A DNA stretch of 64,000 nucleotides from Pseudomonas sp. KUIN-1 (GTDB taxonomy: Bacteria > Pseudomonadota > Gammaproteobacteria > Pseudomonadales > Pseudomonadaceae). The stretch is taken from positions 434,001 to 498,000 of the forward strand of contig NZ_AP020337.1 in assembly GCF_009176725.1 (NCBI RefSeq), given 5' to 3'. The notes under the pieces were generated by a model. The model ran no database searches. It saw only the letters and a program-made list of their open reading frames with translations, and was not told the origin of the DNA. Position 1 is the stretch's first letter, and each line of letters starts with the position of its first letter. Position numbers and translations under genes: made by a program. This document shows, one piece after another, positions 61,366 through 64,000 of this stretch.

Positions 61366-61997
61366 TCAGCAACACGGGTGCAGTGCTGCCCCATGATTTG
61401 TTGTGGGGCATGCCGCTGACTGCGTTGCCGGACGATGCGCCCAAATGGGCGGTCGAGGCCGTGCTGGCCGGGCAACCGGTGGTGGTGCGGCGTCAGGCAA
61501 TGCCCGCCGGGCAGGTGGCGGTGGGCTTGCGCGGTCGCGGTCGGGAGCAGCGCTATGCCGCGAGCATGCCGCTGGCTGAGGTCTGCCGAAGGGTCATGCC
61601 CGAGCAGTTGATCGACGCCCCGACCGAGATTCATCAGCAATGGCCGGCGTTGCAGGCGTTGCGCCAGATCCGTCCGGTCATGGAGGCGCTGGAGCTGGAC
61701 TGGGGCGTCGGCGGCAGTGCCGGATTCGAGCTGGCCAGCGGTATTGCGGCGTTGCATCAGGACAGCGATCTGGATCTGATTCTGCGCACCCCCGGACGCT
61801 TGAATCGCCGCTGTGCCGCCGAGCTGGTCGAAGCGCTGGAAACCTCGGTCTGTCGGGTCGACGTCCAGCTGCAACTTGAGTCTGGTGCCGTGGCGCTGCG
61901 TGAGTGGGCGCGGCCAACGGGGCGGGTGCTGCTCAAGACCGCCACCGGCGCGCGGCTGGTTGCAGACCCGTGGCACCTGGGTCAGGTGTGCGCATGA
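61359..61997 (+). CDS. mdcG: Phosphoribosyl-dephospho-CoA transferase
   Basis: Nucleotidyltransferase of 212 residues that attaches the prosthetic group to MdcC. The motif GVGGSAGFELA and the metal-binding DSDLDLIL (Asp-x-Asp) are visible. An internal GTG at 61362 is an alternative start. Overlaps mdcE and mdcH. Confidence 0.92.
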   Translation: MVISNTGAVLPHDLLWGMPLTALPDDAPKWAVEAVLAGQPVVVRRQAMPAGQVAVGLRGRGREQRYAASMPLAEVCRRVMPEQLIDAPTEIHQQWPALQALRQIRPVMEALELDWGVGGSAGFELASGIAALHQDSDLDLILRTPGRLNRRCAAELVEALETSVCRVDVQLQLESGAVALREWARPTGRVLLKTATGARLVADPWHLGQVCA

Positions 61998-62929
61998 GCA
62001 GCCTGTGGGTGTTTCCCGGCCAGGGTTCGCAGCAAACCGGCATGCTGCATCAGTTGCCGGACGAGGCCGTGGTGCGCGACTGCCTGCAGGAAGCCGCCGA
62101 TGCGCTGGGCGAAGACGTGCTGGCGCTGGACACCGCCGGGGCGCTGCAAGCCACGCGTGCCGTTCAGCTTTGCCTGTTGATCGCGGGCGTCGCATGCGCA
62201 CGCGTGCTGCAGGCGCGTGATTGTGTGCCGGACTACCTGGCCGGGCTGTCCATCGGTGCTTATCCGGCAGCGGTGGTTTCGGGGGCGCTGGCCTTTGACG
62301 ACGCCGTGCGCCTGGTCGCGTTGCGTGGCGAGCTGATGCAAAGCGCCTGGCCGCAGGGTTACGGCATGACCGCGCTCATCGGCCTGGACCAGACACAGGT
62401 AGAAGCGCTGATCGGGCAGGTACACAGCGCGAAGACACCGGTATTTCTCGCCAATATCAACGCCGACAACCAGATGGTGATCTCCGGCAGTGCCGAGGCG
62501 ATGCATCAGGTCGGTCAGTTGGCCAAGGCTGCCGGAGCGGCAGCGGTCAAGCGTCTTGCGGTCAGCGTACCGTCACATTGCGCCTTGCTGGACGCTCCCG
62601 CGCAACAACTGGCCGAGGCCTTTTCAAGGGTCGCGCTGCAGGCACCCACGCTACGTTACCTCAGCGGCAGCACGGCGCGGCCGGTGCTGAGTGCCGAGAA
62701 GCTGCGTGACGACCTGGCCTTCAACATGTGCCGGGTCATCGACTGGCGCAGCACCGTGGAAACCGCCTGGGAGCGGGGCGTGCGCCTGCACATCGAATTG
62801 CCGCCCGGCAGTGTGCTGACCGGGCTGGCACGCAAGGTATTCCAGCAGGGCAGCGCGCTGGCTTTTCAGGCTGCGCGCCTGGACAGCCTGGTCGCGCTGT
62901 CGCGCGAGGAGGGTCGCCGCACCCCATAG
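61994..62929 (+). CDS. mdcH: Malonate decarboxylase epsilon subunit (malonyl-CoA:ACP transacylase)
   Basis: FabD-like acyltransferase of 311 residues from the ATG at 61994 that starts the enzyme by moving malonyl to the carrier. VFPGQGSQQTGM, the nucleophile Ser in GLSIGAYPA, and the catalytic His in VPSHCALL are present. Confidence 0.93.
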   Translation: MSSLWVFPGQGSQQTGMLHQLPDEAVVRDCLQEAADALGEDVLALDTAGALQATRAVQLCLLIAGVACARVLQARDCVPDYLAGLSIGAYPAAVVSGALAFDDAVRLVALRGELMQSAWPQGYGMTALIGLDQTQVEALIGQVHSAKTPVFLANINADNQMVISGSAEAMHQVGQLAKAAGAAAVKRLAVSVPSHCALLDAPAQQLAEAFSRVALQAPTLRYLSGSTARPVLSAEKLRDDLAFNMCRVIDWRSTVETAWERGVRLHIELPPGSVLTGLARKVFQQGSALAFQAARLDSLVALSREEGRRTP

Positions 62930-62998
62930 AGCCGCCGTGCAGCTGCTACGAAGGACAAAAACAACAACTTCAGCAATGCAAACAGAGGAATAACAACA

Positions 62999-63415
62999 AT
63001 GATTATCTACGGTGTTGCACTACTGGCCATCTGCACGCTTGCGGGCGTGATTCTCGGCGACATGCTCGGCGTTCTGCTGGGTGTGAAATCCAATGTGGGC
63101 GGGGTCGGGATCGCCATGATCCTGTTGATCTGCGCGCGCCTGTGGATGGAAAAACACGGCGGCATGAGCAAGGACTGCGAAATGGGCGTGGGTTTCTGGG
63201 GCGCGCTGTACATCCCGGTGGTGGTGGCGATGGCTGCGCAACAGAATGTCGTCACCGCGCTCAAAGGAGGGCCTGTTGCCGTTCTGGCCGCCGTCGGTTC
63301 GGTGGTGTTGTGTGCCTGCACCATTGCTTTGATCAGCCGTACCAACCGGGGCGAGCCATTGCCCAAGGAAGAGCCGCTGCTGACGCCTGAAATCGCCCCG
63401 GCCGGAGGTCGCTGA
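62999..63415 (+). CDS. madL: Malonate transporter subunit MadL
   Basis: 138-residue integral membrane protein with four hydrophobic segments (GVALLAICTLAGVILGDML, GGVGIAMILLICARLW, and others). With MadM it forms a sodium- or proton-linked malonate carrier. 69 bp after mdcH and 1 bp before madM. Confidence 0.9.
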   Translation: MIIYGVALLAICTLAGVILGDMLGVLLGVKSNVGGVGIAMILLICARLWMEKHGGMSKDCEMGVGFWGALYIPVVVAMAAQQNVVTALKGGPVAVLAAVGSVVLCACTIALISRTNRGEPLPKEEPLLTPEIAPAGGR

Positions 63416-63416
63416 T

Positions 63417-64000
63417 ATGTGGGACCTCATCGAAAAGGGACTTGAACACAACGGCCTGATCACCGCCTTCGCCTTCGTCGGCATCATCATGTGGGTCTCG
63501 GTAGTGCTTTCCAGGCGCCTGACGTTCGGCCGGGTGCATGGTTCGGCCATTGCGATTGTCATCGGGCTGATTCTGGCCTGGGTCGGCGGCACCTTGACCG
63601 GCGGCCAGAAAGGGCTGGCCGATATCACGCTGTTCTCCGGCATCGGCCTGATGGGCGGGGCGATGCTGCGTGACTTTGCCATCGTGGCCACCGCCTTCGA
63701 AGTGCAGGCCACCGAAGCGCGCAAGGCCGGGCTGATCGGGGTAATCGCCTTGCTACTGGGCACGATTCTGCCGTTTATCGTCGGCGCGAGCATCGCCTGG
63801 ATGTTTGGCTATCGCGATGCGATCAGCATGACCACCATCGGTGCAGGGGCGGTGACCTACATTGTCGGCCCGGTGACCGGTGCTGCGCTGGGCGCCACCT
63901 CCGATGTAATGGCGCTGTCGATTGCCACCGGCCTGATCAAGGCGATTCTGGTGATGGTCGGCACGCCCATGGCAGCGCGCTGGATGGGGCTGGACAATCC
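63417..64000 (+). CDS. madM: Malonate transporter subunit MadM, C-terminus outside window
   Basis: Larger membrane subunit of the malonate carrier. The visible 194 residues start MWDLIEKGLEHNGLITAF and contain several helices (IAIVIGLILAWVGG, IGVIALLLGTILPFIVGA, TIGAGAVTYIVGPVTGAALG). The window ends before its stop codon. A regulator gene (mdcR) often follows but is not visible. Confidence 0.92.
   Translation, partial: MWDLIEKGLEHNGLITAFAFVGIIMWVSVVLSRRLTFGRVHGSAIAIVIGLILAWVGGTLTGGQKGLADITLFSGIGLMGGAMLRDFAIVATAFEVQATEARKAGLIGVIALLLGTILPFIVGASIAWMFGYRDAISMTTIGAGAVTYIVGPVTGAALGATSDVMALSIATGLIKAILVMVGTPMAARWMGLDN

Overview
The window is one stretch of a Pseudomonas chromosome, most likely from the P. 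syringae group. The order argS, priA, rpmE, malic enzyme, ponA, pilMNOPQ, aroK, aroB, SPOR/ATPase protein, gltB, gltD, hemE is the conserved Pseudomonas order. The protein sequences closely resemble their P. aeruginosa counterparts, the GC content is high, and the intergenic gaps carry Pseudomonas REP elements. The species call is inference; no 16S gene or other marker is present.

Regions. (1) 1-24.3 kb is core: argS (cut by the window edge), priA, rpmE, a secreted thermonuclease, malic enzyme, penicillin-binding protein 1A, the inner-membrane-to-secretin part of the type IV pilus machine (pilMNOPQ), two shikimate genes, a DamX-like protein and both subunits of glutamate synthase. (2) 24.6-38.8 kb mixes core and accessory genes. 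A 1074-residue protein of the dermonecrotic-toxin-like family lies between gltD and hemE. It is followed by hemE, an auto-inhibited Fic protein, a D-aminoacylase/RpiR regulator/GntP-type transporter operon, a two-gene Septu-type anti-phage system (ptuA-ptuB), and a divergent MFS exporter/LysR pair. (3) 39.0-54.5 kb is one tightly packed minus-strand operon of 18 genes for an aryl polyene (APE) lipid: a type II fatty-acid/polyketide-like synthase, starter ligase, acyl- and glycosyltransferases, a halogenase-like flavoprotein, a methyltransferase, and LolA/RND export proteins. (4) 54.8-56.9 kb holds an orphan ParA, a REP-rich tandem duplication, an orphan PAAR protein and a long inverted-repeat element. 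(5) 56.9-64 kb is the malonate decarboxylase operon mdcABCDEGH followed by the malonate carrier genes madL and madM (cut by the window edge).

How the parts work together. PonA and the DamX-like protein act on the cell wall, and PilMNOP connect the cytoplasm to the PilQ secretin. GltBD assimilates ammonia. The APE operon should load an aromatic starter by the ApeH-like ligase domain and extend it with ApeO:ApeC and ApeR, ApeQ, and an ApeI/ApeP dehydratase pair. It would then transfer the polyene to a lipid and export it to the outer membrane. The mdc/mad genes import malonate and decarboxylate it to acetate on a dedicated carrier protein.

The points I find most interesting are these: the APE flavoprotein carries all the motifs of flavin halogenases; the dehydratase catalytic residues appear split between ApeP and a hotdog domain fused to the ligase; no ammonia-lyase for the starter is visible; the toxin-like protein has a separate C-terminal domain and no visible immunity gene; and the intergenic DNA contains a perfect 206-bp-period REP duplication with few mismatches and a 136-bp inverted-repeat element in front of mdcA.
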